Positions 24,254-35,658 of a stretch of 64,000 nt of DNA are shown piece after piece (position 1 is the first letter of the stretch; each line of letters opens with the position of its first letter). Below the pieces are notes generated by a model. That model did not search any database. It was not told the DNA's origin and saw only the letters and a program-made list of their open reading frames with translations. The stretch covers positions 43,020,369-43,084,368 of the forward strand of contig NC_092800.1 of NCBI RefSeq assembly GCF_918797505.1, in the 5' to 3' direction. Both the position numbers and the translations under genes were made by a program. The stretch is from Bemisia tabaci (taxonomy: Eukaryota; Arthropoda; Insecta; Hemiptera; Aleyrodidae).

Positions 24254-25518
24254 CATAAATCAAAACTAATATAGTCGTTCCTACATAATTTGAAATTTTA
24301 AGAACTGAGGAAATGGGTCGTTATTACGAAGTGATAACAACTAACTTCTCAGCAAAGCCCAAGAGAATACAGTAGCTCAAAATAACACTTGAGAATGATT
24401 TTCGTGCTGATTATAGGTTCCGAAGCACGAGCAGCTCCGCCTTGCCCGCCTCTTAGAGCCTGGGACCCGCCCAACGTCAAAGATCCTCAATTTCAAAGCG
24501 TCAAGCATTGATTCTCCAGAATTCTCTATTGACAAGGCGCTCAGAGAACTGTAATTCAGCCTTGCTTTCCCAGAAGTGGATGAATCGAAGCTTTTGCCGG
24601 GTCCTTTGAAACTAACCTGTCCCACGTGAGTGTCGAGAGAAACACATTGGAGACTCTGAACGCACTGAACCTAGGGTGGCTACTTTAAGACAGGTGAGCT
24701 GGTGATTAAGCCACCCTGGTTCAAAGTTGAAAACCACCTTCAATCAAAGGGACCAGCGGGTCTTTGAAAGGGCGAAGGAAATAATAAGGATAGAAGGTTG
24801 CCCAAAAAGAATTAGGATTTAGTTTGGAGATATAGCAATGGTTAATTGTTGGGGGCAAAAATAAGGTTTTTTAGGTTAATTTTTTTCTTTTCTTTCAAAA
24901 CGGCTTCCTCTCCAAATTACAGTAACCTATACTATACCTTACGGTAAAAAGGTGATATATAGATTATTCTTTATCGAAGAAGAGGGGGGGTGTCCGGGTA
25001 TAAGCATTACGAAATTTTTAAGGTCTAGCACAGTGTGACGGAGCGTTACCGGGGGGGGGGGGGGGGTGTTGTCAAAAAATCGCAAATTTAGCGTTACGTA
25101 ATTAAGGAGGGCTAGCCCCTTAGAGAAAATCAATTCACGCACTCAAGTTTCTAGGGGAACCGTAACTTCGAGAAGAAACAGTCCCGGTAAAAATGTTCCA
25201 AAACGAGACGGCTTACAACACCCCGAAAAATCAATTCCTGAAATCTTCGAAATTGGTAGTTAATGACCCTGGAAAGGACTGCGCGATGGGGTTTTTTTTG
25301 CACTCTTCCTTCGTGCAAATCATTCGGGGGCCACAATTTACGCGGGTTTTAAAAAAGTGTGTTAAAATTTAAGCCGATAAATAGCACTGAACGCACGGGG
25401 AGGATCATGAGAAGAGGGTGCGAAAGGTTTATGGTGGAAATTTGAATAAGTAAAGAGAGCGTTTAAAACCGCTGATGAATCGCTTGAATCTGGGAGAAAC
25501 GCGATGGAATGAAGAACT

Positions 25519-25639
25519 GGACGTATTTCTGCCAAACGGAACTATGTGCATTAAGACGTGAGCCCTGGGACCCATAAGAATATATGCATACCAGGGCTCA
25601 CGTCATAATGCACTTAGATCGTTTGGCAGGAATACGTCC
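25519..25639. mobile_element. GACGTATTTCTG foldback, third copy
   Basis: GGACGTATTTCTGCCAAACG pairs with CGTTTGGCAGGAATACGTCC. The inner arms GTGAGCCCTGG and CCAGGGCTCAC also pair. No target duplication is clear. Confidence 0.85.
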
Positions 25640-26008
25640 ATCTCTCCCTCGGGCGAGTTACACCTGCGCTAATTCAAAAATCCTCCGGGGACGAACCGTT
25701 TCCTGGACCGTTAATTTTATGGCTTTTTCTTAACACGGTACCTGGAATTTACGACTGTTTCCCGCCACAACGTTTTAAGCGTTGAGAGCGAGAGATACCT
25801 CCACATTCGTGAAAAAAGAGCGGTGAAAACACCCCAACACACCGACGAAATGGGAAAAGTTCGAGTCTCCTTTAAGATTCGCTACTTCACCCGCAATGAT
25901 AATGCTAAATTATCCGAGGGAAAGACTGATGAACTTACAGTTTTCTCCACTGCACCCTCGCTGGGGAAAACAAAATAAAGGAATGACTGTCCAAAAATAA
26001 TATGACGA

Positions 26009-26172
26009 CAGTGGCGACGCGTGAATTATCGATTTATCGATATTCCTACCTTTGAAACTGTGATAGCGAATCGATTATTGAGGTGTTTGCTGCGAACACT
26101 CTATTTTTCGATCCTTTTCTGTGGTTCGCATGACAGATCAATCGATATATCGCAAAGCACGCCACGCCACTG
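26009..26172. mobile_element. hAT-like foldback MITE (CAGTGGCG), second copy
   Basis: The ends are CAGTGGCGACGCGTGAATTA and CACGCCACGCCACTG. The flanking octamers are TATGACGA and TACGGCGA, which match at 6 of 8 with two transitions. This is compatible with an aged 8-bp hAT duplication. Confidence 0.87.
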
Positions 26173-26207
26173 TACGGCGAGACTTACGGAGAAGGAAAAA
26201 GAGATTC

Positions 26208-26330
26208 GTCGTTCAAATATTACGTAACGCATTTTGGGGGGAAGGGGGGGCTTGAGCCAGCGTTAGGGTGCGTTACAAGAGGAGGGGGGGGGGGTCAAGC
26301 CCAGGGTTAAGAAACAAATCCGGGCCGAGG
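26208..26330. repeat. TCGTTCAAATATTACGTAAC / poly(G) repeat, copy 2
   Basis: GTCGTTCAAATATTACGTAA, GAGCCAGCGTTAGGGTGCGT and CAAGCCCAGGGTTAAGAAAC match the copy at 4905 with point changes. Confidence 0.85.
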
Positions 26331-26461
26331 GAAAAGAGAAACTTTGAAAAATCGATCAAAAAGCCGCGAAAAGTGCGTCACACAATGTTGGAATCGTTCC
26401 GTACGTTATGTGAAACATTCCGTTATACTTGTTGAGAAAAACATGAATCAGCACCGTTACG

Positions 26462-26687
26462 CACTGGAAAAAAAGTCTCTTGGAGCTTGAATCCAGACTC
26501 TTAAAAAATTTGGAAAAAAAAATCCTCTTGACTCAATCGGATATTTGCTCGAATCGAGAGCCGAGTTTCTTAATTTAAGCGGATTCCCTTTTGATTCAAT
26601 CGAAAATCCGATTGAATCAAGAGTATTTTTTCTTGTCAATTTTTTAGGAGTCTGAACTCTGGATCCAAGAGAATTTTTTTTCCGGTG
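26462..26687. mobile_element. CACTGG foldback MITE, copy 6 (diverged subfamily)
   Basis: The ends are CACTGGAAAA and TTTCCGGTG with CG on both flanks. The body differs from the main group (CTTGGAGCTTGAATCCAGAC), so it defines a second subfamily shared in part with 33057-33271. Confidence 0.9.
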
Positions 26688-27288
26688 CGTCTAGAAATCG
26701 ATAAAATTATGAGAATAGGTCCGCTCAGCGTTGCGTAATCTTGAAGGAGATTGATCCAGCGTTGCGACAGCTACGAAAGAACAGGGAAAACGGAAAAAGA
26801 GGGAAGATTTCTCATCATGTGGGGCAACCATAGCTACCCCAGACCTCTTGGCTACCCGTGGAGTTTGAGGGCCGTAAAATTTACTTCCCGCTTTTAATAG
26901 ATTTTTATAATTTGTTTAACAATTAAAAAAGAATGTTGAGTTTTTATTCATGCTGACCTGCTTAGGTTACGTTTCAGGGTTGGCTATGATTTGCGTTTCT
27001 GTACCTCTTCACTTCTTAACTATGCAAATTCCTTAACCCGGAAGGTTTTGAGTTTTTTTTTTTTTTTTTTTTTTTGTTTTGTTTTTTTTTTTTTTACGCT
27101 GCTCCGCTTGCGTTTACGTTATTTTATCGGTTCTGTACACTTCCCCGGAACTTTTCATTTCCCTGCGAAAAAACTTGACCGTTTCTGCAAAAGTCGTATC
27201 TTGAACTCAAGATAATTAGCTAATTCCTCAACTCGCACATGTTCCGCAGAAAAAAAGGAAAATTCCATTATCAAAGAAAACCCGACCG

Positions 27289-27766
27289 GCACACAGTGGA
27301 TCGAGTCAATGAGAGAGGTAGGACAAAATTTGGAAATTTTAAAAGCAGCTTATAACTCCGTTTATACACAATTTTGAGGTTCTAAAAGTGATTCCATTGG
27401 TTTCCTCGTGAAATTTTCTTCCAGAAGCACTCCTTAAAATTTAAAATGTGACGAAATAAACATAAAAATTTGCAGCTTTAGTTAAAAATTTTACGTCCGA
27501 TCTCACTGATTGACACGATCCACTGTGCGGCACACAGTGGATCGCAGATCAATTAGAAAGGCCGGACATGAAATTTTTTACTAAAACTGCAAATTCTTAT
27601 GTTCATTTCGTCACATTTTAAACTTCAAGGAGTGCTTCAAGAAGAAAATTTGCGAGGAAACCAATGAAAGTCACTTTTAGAACCTCAAAATTTGTATAAA
27701 CGGAGTTAGAGCGTTTAAATTTCCAAATTTTGTCCGACCTCTCCTATTGACTCGGTCCACTGTGCG
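27289..27766. mobile_element. Two adjacent CACAGTGGATCGAGTCAAT foldbacks
   Basis: One unit runs 27289-27531 and the next 27530-27766, sharing GTGCGGCACACAGTGG at the join. Each unit has ends CACAGTGGATCG and CGATCCACTGTG or a close variant, and inner TAAAATTTTGAGG / CCTCAAAATTTGT arms. Confidence 0.86.
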
Positions 27767-27769
27767 GCA

Positions 27770-28510
27770 GTCAAACGTACCATTTTAATTTCCCGATGGA
27801 AGAAACAAAAGTCGAAGAACTTGGAAAGCTCAGCACTAACGATCCGCGGGAGCGGGGAGCGGGCCAAGAATGGAGCCGACAGGGGATCATGGCGGAAAGC
27901 TCGCAGCTTATAAACTAACAGAAGTAAAAGAGAGTTGTTATAATGTCTGCCCGACAAACTTTCCGTCCGCGAGGATGCTCAGTTAATAAAACGGATTGCG
28001 GGACGGGCGGAGGGGTGGGGGGGGGGAGGGAATCATATTATTAATTACGACCCAAGACAAACAATAGTTCGGGCGGCGAGGAGGATGTAGCGCCGTTAAC
28101 GCGGGAAATCGCGGGGACGAAAATCGGGGGGGAAATTTCGGGAGCGGCGAAATAAATCGCTCGAAATTATGGCTGGAAATTACGGTCCGCGCTCTCGGCG
28201 CACCGATCGGGGATCTCGAGGAATCATACGTAATTAACAACTATGACTTGGGGGGGGGGGGGCTCCCGAGGGGGGTGGATTTCGTGGCGCCACCGCCGGG
28301 ACAGGAAGTCTGGAATCCATCGGTGAGAAAGGGGTAGCGAGGCTTTGCGCTTATGTCTGCTTTTCTTTTCCCTCGCCCCCGAGCGGGGTGTCCACCGACT
28401 TCCGCGGAAAAGTTTCTGAACTTTTATGGGATGTTTGGGTTGGGGTGCCGAGAATCTTGAGGCGCGAAAAAATGTTACTTGCTGGGATTGTGCAGAATCG
28501 GCAAAACTGG
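27770..28510. other. G+C-rich intergenic block
   Basis: Higher G+C than its surroundings, many CpG, G runs at 28010-28027 and 28250-28262, and words such as TTAATTACGACC and GTTAACGCGGG. It could be a regulatory or CpG-rich element. I see no promoter motif or coding signal that would settle this. Confidence 0.4.
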
Positions 28511-28770
28511 GCGCAACTATTCGTGCTCCTAAGCCGCTCAAATTGCCGTCACGTTTATTGAAGGCGAACTTGACGGACCCTCAATAAGGGGAATGCGCGC
28601 AACTATTCGTGCTCCTAAGCCGCTCAAATTGCCGTCCCGTTTATTGAAGGCGAACTTGACAGAGTGAGAGAATGAGGGGAATGCGCGCAACTATTCGTGC
28701 TCCGAAGCCGCTCAAATTGCCGTCACATGTTTTGAAGGTGAACTTGACAGAGTGAGAGACCCTTAATTAG
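28511..28770. repeat. Tandem array, 86-88-bp period, three units
   Basis: GCGCAACTATTCGTGCTC starts at 28511, 28597 and 28685. Each unit continues with AGCCGCTCAAATTGCCGTC and GAAGG(C/T)GAACTTGAC. Small indels change the period. Confidence 0.93.
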
Positions 28771-29443
28771 GGGAAGAATTCACGTGTGTTTCTTGCCGGG
28801 GTGTGCAGAGTGTATGAAATGTGATTTCATTCTTTTTGCTAATGTATGTCAAAACATCCCTGAGTTTGACATTTAAACAAGGGTTCAATTCGACATTCTC
28901 GGGCCAAAACAATGAGAGAAGTTACAACTTTCTTAAATATTACTGATCGGAATGATTGAAAATATGGCATAGTTTTTGAAGAGAATGAAATTCTCTGCGA
29001 GACTTATCAGATTTTACCCACCAAAATCGTTTTAAATTTTCCAATTTACAATCTACATCAATAACAACACGATTATAAAACTTTAAGTTAGTTGTTTTGA
29101 CTATGATATGAAAAGTTTTTCCAAGCTCCAATAGATTTCACTAGAATTCCAGTATTGACGGTCGTGAGAATACTCAGATGCTGCGGTAAGTTCAGATATA
29201 GAGGAAGAATTTTTGCGTTCTATGAGAAATTTCTAAAAGAATTCTGCTTAGCTACCAACGCTAATTTTTCGCCTGGTGATGATTGATGAGCAATTTGCTG
29301 TGCATGAAATACGGCAAATGATGACTGACGAATGTCGGGGTGAGCACTTCGTTCTGCAAAGTAGGTTAGTCTCGCTGAACCAATTATGCTCAACCCTTTG
29401 TACCAGTCATCATCAGGCGAATCAAAGCGTTGACTTTCGAGAG

Positions 29444-29734
29444 TAAAGCCCTGGATACTTGATCAAATTCCGAACCAATTCCGATCAAAGTAGACATGCT
29501 GATGACTGGTGGTCACCATCTACCATCAAATTTTGACGGGCCACACTTTTTTGTTCAAAGTAAGATCAGAACGGAGTGCCACCATTCATCATTTCCTGCC
29601 ATAGGAAACATTTCTGCCAAGTTTTCATTTTAAAATGAAACAAATCAATGAGTTTAAGACTGATGACTCCCGACACTTTGATGCTACTTTGATCGGAATT
29701 GGTTCGGGAATTTGATCGTCTATCCAGGGCTTAT
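29444..29734. mobile_element. AGCCCTGGATACTTGATC foldback
   Basis: AGCCCTGGATACTTGATCAA pairs with TTGATCGTCTATCCAGGGCT, and AACCAATTCCGATCAAAGTA pairs with its complement. GAGAGTAA occurs at 29437-29444 and 29735-29742, offset by a few bases from the paired ends. Inner words (CATCTACCATCAAATTT) are shared with 6026-6571. Confidence 0.82.
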
Positions 29735-29744
29735 GAGAGTAACT

Positions 29745-30384
29745 TCTTCATCACAAGGAACGCAGCAGGCTGCGTCTCCAAGATATATTGTCCCTAGTCC
29801 CTGCCATAAAAGTTGGTACCCTTTCGCCGAACTTATTGTCAGAAAGTTATCTTGGGGACGAATCTGATTATTCTCCGCCAATCTATTATCGGAATACGAT
29901 TCTGCGATAAGTGAAATCGTCTCATTGACGGGTCGCGAGGAAGAAACTCAGACAGGGACTCGGGGGAGGTCGGAAGGGGCTCCGGAGCGGAAACTGACAC
30001 CCCGGAACTCGGCGGACCCGGACGTTTGACACTTGCCCCTCGGATCGCGACAAATCAAAAGAACTCGACGGAGGGGCGGGCGATCTGCTCTCCGTGCTCC
30101 GCGCCGGGAGCCCCGGCTTATCCGCGCCGGCCAGTGTAAATCTTCCTCCTAATGTTCGCTATCCGTCACGTCGCATTAGAGCCGACGTGACGTCGCACCC
30201 GCCCCCGGCCGCCGTCGTGACGTCACCACCGTCACGCCCCCGCCCCCCGTCACTTTCTCGCACGCTTCGCGGAACCCCGGTTTTCGCCGGTCCGTTCCCT
30301 TTTGTTCCATTACTCCGGCCACCCCCCTTCCCCATGGCCCGCCTGGAAACTGGGGAGTCGGGGGAGCTTACTCGAGAATATCTG
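29745..30384. other. G+C-rich intergenic block
   Basis: CpG-rich with several CACGTC/GACGTGACGTC words around 30165-30230 that resemble CRE-type TGACGTCA half sites. Open frames on both strands are a by-product of G+C content. Confidence 0.4.
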
Positions 30385-30918
30385 CACTGAAAAAAAAAGT
30401 TCGGTAAATCCGAACTAGTTAGGATCATATGGATTGTATTTTGCGAAAAGGAACCACTAGCATTGCAATGATGCTAAGATTGTGCAACTTCATCCTTTGC
30501 AATGAAATTGTGGAAATCGTGAAAATCTATGAAATTTAGATCGTGATTTCTGTCTTAGATTCACAGTTTTTACCGAGTCAAATAGAAACTATTAATGGAT
30601 AATCGGGTTTTTCCTCCAAGACAAAAGAAGTTGCACAATCTTAGCAACATTCCAATGCTAGTGGTTCCTTTTTGCAAAATGCAATCCATACGGAAGTACG
30701 GAACCAGGTTTTGTTCGGTGCACACAACCGAATTATTCGGTCTGTTCAACCGAATTGTTCGGTTTGTGCGACCGAACCATAATAAATTCTTCAAGTTCGG
30801 TTCAGTGGACCGAACAGTTCGGCTGAGCAGACCGGATAATTCGGTCGTGTGTACCGAACAAAATCGTGGTTCTATATGATCCTAACTAGCTCGGATTTAC
30901 CGAACTTTTTATTCAGTG
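30385..30918. mobile_element. Longer CACTG-ended foldback element
   Basis: The left end is CACTGAAAAAAAAAGTTCGG and the right end is GAACTTTTTATTCAGTG. The arms share TAAATCCGAACTAGTTAGGA, matching the reverse complement of the right arm with small changes. TG flanks both sides. The centre (about 30700-30870) is a cluster of TTCGGT/ACCGAA words in alternating orientation. It is 534 bp with no coding capacity. Confidence 0.9.
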
Positions 30919-31007
30919 TGGGAAAATAAGTAATATGGATTCTATTCGGCGGTAAAAATTTGTTTTCCTTCTCCAGGTTTCCTTCTCCGAATCGGTCGAA
31001 ATTCCCA

Positions 31008-31095
31008 CACTGAAAAAACAAGTTACGGGCAATACGTATATATATACCGTCCGTTCCGGGATCAGAGGCCGAAAGTTCCGGTTGCTGGAGCCATG
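31008..31095. mobile_element. Half-copy of the 62157-type CACTG element
   Basis: It begins CACTGAAAAAACAAGTTACG and continues through ACCGTCCGTTCCGGGATCAG and GAAAGTTCCGG, the words of the right arm of 62157-62354 in reverse. The partner arm is not seen. Confidence 0.65.
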
Positions 31096-31246
31096 GCTTC
31101 AATTTACTGCTCCGGCAAATGATTTTGAGTGTTCGTTTTCCTTTTCTGTGATGACTCCCACAGCTCATGAGTTTTGAGCGCTTGGGCCTATTTAAAAAAA
31201 GACGCTCCACGTAGTCTAACCTTTTATAAGTTGCGTGTCTCAGACC

Positions 31247-31412
31247 CGGAAGCGGATCTAGCGATGACACCACTACTAGCTTTCCTCCAATCAAACCTGA
31301 GATGAATAATCGATTCTTGTCGGAGCAACTGCCCCCTCCGAGAATCGATATATTTCCATGGGTTTAAATAGGAAAAAAAAACAACGTTACCAATTTGCTG
31401 GATCCGCCAATG
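31247..31412. mobile_element. hAT-like MITE (GCGGATCTAGC), older copy
   Basis: Its arms match the copy at 13489: ATCGATTCTTGTCGGAGCAA, TTCCATGGGTTTAAAT and TTGCTGGATCCGCCAATG. The flanking octamers CTCAGACC and CTCAAAAC match at 6 of 8. Confidence 0.83.
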
Positions 31413-31447
31413 CTCAAAACTGACACAAGATTTTCCGGTTTGAAATA

Positions 31448-31592
31448 TTTGGACTGCATTTTGCAATTTGAAACTATAAATTCTGGCTCATCTGAAAAAA
31501 CACGTATATGCATAGAGAAACTAATAGCACATACGTTGTTTTTGAACCGGGCTGGAATTTATAGTTCCAAATTGCAAAATGTAGTCCATTTA
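31448..31592. mobile_element. CTGCATTTTGCAATTTGG foldback, copy 2
   Basis: TTTGGACTGCATTTTGCAAT and ATTGCAAAATGTAGTCCATT form the ends. A further relic (GTATCAATTGGACTGCAC, TATCTGCGTAGGGAAACTAA) lies near 15787-15875. Confidence 0.86.
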
Positions 31593-32002
31593 CCACTCAT
31601 ACCGGGCATGTAAACGCATCAGCAGACGCCCCACAAACCCAGCCCCCTCCACTACAGTCGGGTCCACGAGAATCTCCAAGAGCCGATCGCAGACTGATCG
31701 GAATGCACCTACGACCGGACCGAGCAATTAGCCAGAGCACGATCCAAAGTTCACAGGAGACATCCCACGAATTCCCGCCAAGTTCAAGCGAATCGCCAGC
31801 GAAAAATCCCGCATTTTCCCGAGGATTTGCAGTTTGCACCCGCCTCGGCTCCAAGAAAAACGCGAGATCCAACCGCATTTCTCATTCATTTTCGTGCCCC
31901 TATTTACGAACCCCAATGGCCGTGTAAGATCACACGATCGTCGACTCGTAACGCGATAGAGATACGTCGTTTCGACTTAGCGCCACCGCCCGACTTAACG
32001 TC

Positions 32003-32117
32003 GTACCTCCGGCGTAAGGGCATATCTTAATATCCACGTGAGCTCTGGAACGCATAAAGTCATACGGAGACTAGGGCTCACGTTGAAATTGAGACACGCC
32101 CTTACGCTGGAGGAAAG
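32003..32117. mobile_element. Relative of the GACGTATTTCTG family, CCTCCGGCGTAAGGGC ends
   Basis: ACCTCCGGCGTAAGGGC pairs with GCCCTTACGCTGGAGG. The inner CACGTGAGCTCTGG and CTAGGGCTCACGT correspond to the inner arms of the element at 25519. Confidence 0.75.
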
Positions 32118-32679
32118 ATGTTATGCGAGCGCACGGATGAAAGGCTGACCGAGCAGAAGGAGCCACTGGGAGTCAGCTGTAATCACGACTGACTCTAACA
32201 ATGAGAAAGGTGGAAGCGGGGGGGCGGAGGGGGGCTGGGTGCTGCGAACAAGGAGGATGTTAGAAGATGCAAGGTTGCTGCGGATTTCTGCATACATTCA
32301 GAACCGCGCAAATATCCCCGACGCGGCTCATATCCGCGACCTATTCACAGTCAGTCAGCATGCTTTTAAAGTCATGCACTTCTTGCAGCCGAGTCGCGGA
32401 TCGCTCATGCATGCGCGGAAAAAAAGAGGAGATAAAAGGAATGATATCGAGCCACCAATCGTTCATGAGCTGGCGCTGCGCTGTGGAAGGAAAAGTGAAT
32501 TTACACTTGGGAGAATGTGTTAATCAAAGTGCCTTGCCTCGGGGAAAAATAAGTGGTTTTAGAGGAGAACCACGTATCTGCTCGGAGGATTTGTATTTGC
32601 GCGCGTGTTCCTTGCAGGAGCACTGCACTGAAAAGAAAAAGTGTGGTTGATTTTACCATACCCTGCACAGTAGTACGAG

Positions 32680-32907
32680 CACTGGAAAAAAAAACACATT
32701 GGATCTGGAGTCCAGACTCTTAAAAACATAGACAAGAAAAAATGCTCTTGATTCAATCGGATTTTTGCTTAAATCAAGAACCAAACCTCTTAATTTGAGC
32801 GGATTTCCTTTGGATTTAAGCAAAAATCTGATTGAATCAAGAGTATTTTTTCTTGTCGATGTTTTTAAGAGTCTGGACTCTAGATCCAATGTGTTTTTTT
32901 TCCAGTG
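32680..32907. mobile_element. CACTGG foldback MITE, copy 7
   Basis: A 228-bp foldback with CACTGGAAAA and TTTCCAGTG ends and AG on both flanks. It is very close to copies 1, 3 and 5. Confidence 0.93.
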
Positions 32908-33056
32908 AGTATGGTAATAAACACCTGACTATGAGGTAGTATTTACCATATTATTGGTGTGTATCGCCTGAGTTCTGGCGAGTACAACTAGCTAAATAGT
33001 ATCACTTGGTAAAAAGTCAAGTAGACTTAAAGTAGACGGTGCCATAATTCTTTTTC

Positions 33057-33271
33057 ATTGCAGGAAAAAAAAATTCTTGAATTCCGAGTCCAGACTCTTA
33101 AAAAGTACTCTTGATTCAATCGAATTTTTGCTTGAACCAAAAAGAAATCCGCTTAAATTAGGAGGCTCGGCTCTCGATTCAAGCAAAAAACCCGATTAAA
33201 TCAAGAGTATTTCTTCTTGGTGAATTTTTCAAGAGTCTGAACTCTGGATCCAAGAGACTTTTTTCTCAGTG
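33057..33271. mobile_element. CACTGG foldback MITE, copy 8 (decayed)
   Basis: The right end CTCAGTG and the internal words (CCAGACTCTTAAAA, TTGATTCAATCG, AGAGTCTGAACTCTGGATCC) identify the family. The left end is decayed to CATTGCAGG. No flanking duplication is visible. Confidence 0.82.
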
Positions 33272-33290
33272 AATATCATGAAAAACCATC

Positions 33291-33346
33291 ATAGGTACAC
33301 GAGGAAGAAAATTATACTCGTGGAACTTCGAGGATCCTACCTATGA
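33291..33346. repeat. Small inverted repeat ATCATAGGTA
   Basis: ATCATAGGTA at about 33291 pairs with TACCTATGAT at about 33337. It lies just right of a decayed CACTGG MITE. Confidence 0.5.
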
Positions 33347-34304
33347 TATCAAATTGAACTGTTTATCGAAGATGATTATTACCAATAACAGTTGTATTTT
33401 CATCGTAAGGTGCGATTACTACAGCACTGTATAGTCATCAGGTAATTTATAAAAATTGTAAAAGTATCTTCTCTGATGGTTGTAATGCTTTACTAAATCT
33501 ATGATTCATTCTGAAAAACACAGCTACGATTATCAGAGTCATAGTTTCTCCTACTTAAGCAAAATTACGCATTTGTGAAGGTGATTAAAATATTCAATGA
33601 TCGATATCGACAGTCGACCAATGGCATTTCTTCCGTCGTATTTCTGTCTTTATTTGTGAGGAATTTCCTTCCAAAATTTGATCAGATTCTTTCGATACTT
33701 CTTGTAAAATACAATTTTGTAAAGAAAATAATCCATGGCTAACCATACTTCGAAATTGTGAATACGCGGAAGTACGAAATATGTGCAAATGAATCAGGTA
33801 AATAAAAAAGAACTATCTGCATTGGGTGCAGGTGCTAAATAATAGTTCTTTTTGAGCTAGAATTCACTTGCAGCCACATAGTTCCTTCCAGCACGAATAG
33901 GTCCAAATAACGTGTATGATTGACGTCTGTCGAGACAGGCTGCCTCACTTAACATCAATTATTTATGATGGTTTTAAACGTAAGAAAAATAATGTTGCCA
34001 ACTTGATGGCTGCCACTGGCACGAGGGTCGCCAATTCGGGGTCCGAGGGCTGCCGGTACAGTTTGGCCTCTTGAAAGCTCTCAATTTAGGCCGCCGACGG
34101 CCGTTCTTCACCGACGCCGCACTCAAAATAGACCGCGGTGAGCTCGCACCCTCAGTTGAAAGGTTCACGGCCTCTCCAGCATAAAATACTTAATGGGGGA
34201 GGGGGGAACTGGTTCTGAGGAAGTGGGAACTTTGGGCCCGGGAAATTTTTTGGACCGCGGGCACCTTTGATTGCGCAGCTGCAATAACTGGACCGCGATA
34301 GCGC

Positions 34305-34582
34305 CTGGTTACACGCTCAAATTTCCGTCAAACTCCGATCAAAATGATGACCAAGATGGCGGTCGAGAGTTATCTAGATTGATGAGTAAAATTAATTAAA
34401 ACAGCGTGTTGATTGAGGTAAGCATGAAATAAGCACGGTTGTGTGGAAATCAGATGAAGGATGAGCCTCACAGCTCCATCATCTACCATCAAATTTTTGC
34501 AGGCCGCAGAAATTTGATGGTAGATGGTGCGCACCAGTCACCATTTGATCGGAAATTGATGGAAATTTGAGCGTGTAACCAG
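34305..34582. mobile_element. TGGTTACACGCTC foldback, shortened copy
   Basis: Same ends as 6026-6571 and the same right half, but about 270 bp of the centre is missing. The right flank GCACATTA(A/G)ACAGA is shared with the long copy, so the true element may extend a few bases further right. Confidence 0.86.
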
Positions 34583-34793
34583 CACATTAAACAGAAAGGA
34601 ATCAACCAATATCAGCTATTGCCAAATTTAACTGGGCAATTTAATTTTAACACGACAACGGTCGTGCGAACTTTTGTGCAAATTTTGGTCAAGTTTCTGC
34701 GTAAAAAAAGCAAATTCCTTGACATTTTCAAAGGAATCTGCAAAAACGTCCTTTTCTAAAAAAAATTAAATTGCCCAGCTAAATTTGGAAATA

Positions 34794-35658
34794 AAACATT
34801 TAAACTAAAAACCTTTATGTTTTAATATCTCTAGAAAAGAAGGCAGAGAATTTTACAATTCCTGTTCTTTCAGATAATCATCGTATTATCTAACGTTACC
34901 ATGTAAAAGCAATGCAATGGGCCTGTTGCATGCAAGAGATACAGCCGTGCGAATAGACTATTTAGAGGTTAAATGACACGAAAATTACGATGGTCACATT
35001 AAAAAAGTCTGAAATACACTCCTTACTACGCAATTTGTGTTGTTAGGAACGAGCTTTTTCAAATTTCCCGCGTCTGGGGGCAGTTTTCTAACGGAAACAA
35101 TTAACGGCAACTCGCGGTTATTTCCGGTTAACTAAAACTGACATTATAACCTAAAAATCGGAGCTCGTGACATCGTGAAATGAAATGTAAAAGGATTGCG
35201 TTGGATATTTAAAAGTTGATCGATTTGGTTACCGCATAAAGCGTATATGGACCACAATATGAGATCACGTTGGGTTTGTAAACAAACTGAAGGAAAAAAT
35301 AACAACAACAACAACGACTCGGCATCTTCCGGAAATCACCGAGCCCGCCGTTTGCTCGTTTCCGGTGATTAGAAAACTGCCCCCAGACGCGGGAAATTTG
35401 AAAAAGCGCGTTCCTAACAACGCAAATTGCGCAGTAAGGCGTGTATTTCAGACTTTTTTAATGTGACCATCGTAATTTTCGTGTCATTTAACCTCTAAAA
35501 AGTCTATTCGCGCGGCTGTATCTCTTGCATGCAACAGGCCCATTTGTTCAGTTTTAGTTTTAAACCATGTAGATAGATACAAGGAAATACTTGTAGTAGT
35601 TGCGTTATATTTAAATAAAATTCATTCAGAAAAAAAAAAAAAAAAAAAGAAGAAAAAA
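34794..35658 (+). mobile_element. Poly(A)-ended insert of 865 bp, probable retroposed transcript
   Basis: TTGGAAATA occurs at 34785-34793 and 35659-35667 and bounds the insert. The insert ends in AAATAAAATTCATTCAG and then a long A run with two interrupting G. This looks like a polyadenylation signal and tail. The flanking sequence on each side is the same cagaaaggaacca foldback, split in two. Confidence 0.72.
34918..35542. mobile_element. Foldback element with about 180-bp inverted arms
   Basis: TGGGCCTGTTGCATGCAAGA at the left and its complement ending GCAACAGGCCCA at the right begin arms that pair for roughly 180 bp, including GGGGGCAGTTTTCTAA and TTAGAAAACTGCCCCC. The unique centre is about 250 bp. 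It lies wholly inside the poly(A)-ended insert 34794-35658. Confidence 0.88.

Noticed and set aside
361..33271. Many open frames reading K/S/L-rich 'LESRLLKT...TRKNTLDS' peptides on both strands
   Set aside because: They are the two arms of CACTGG foldback MITEs. The same peptide appears on both strands because the DNA is palindromic.
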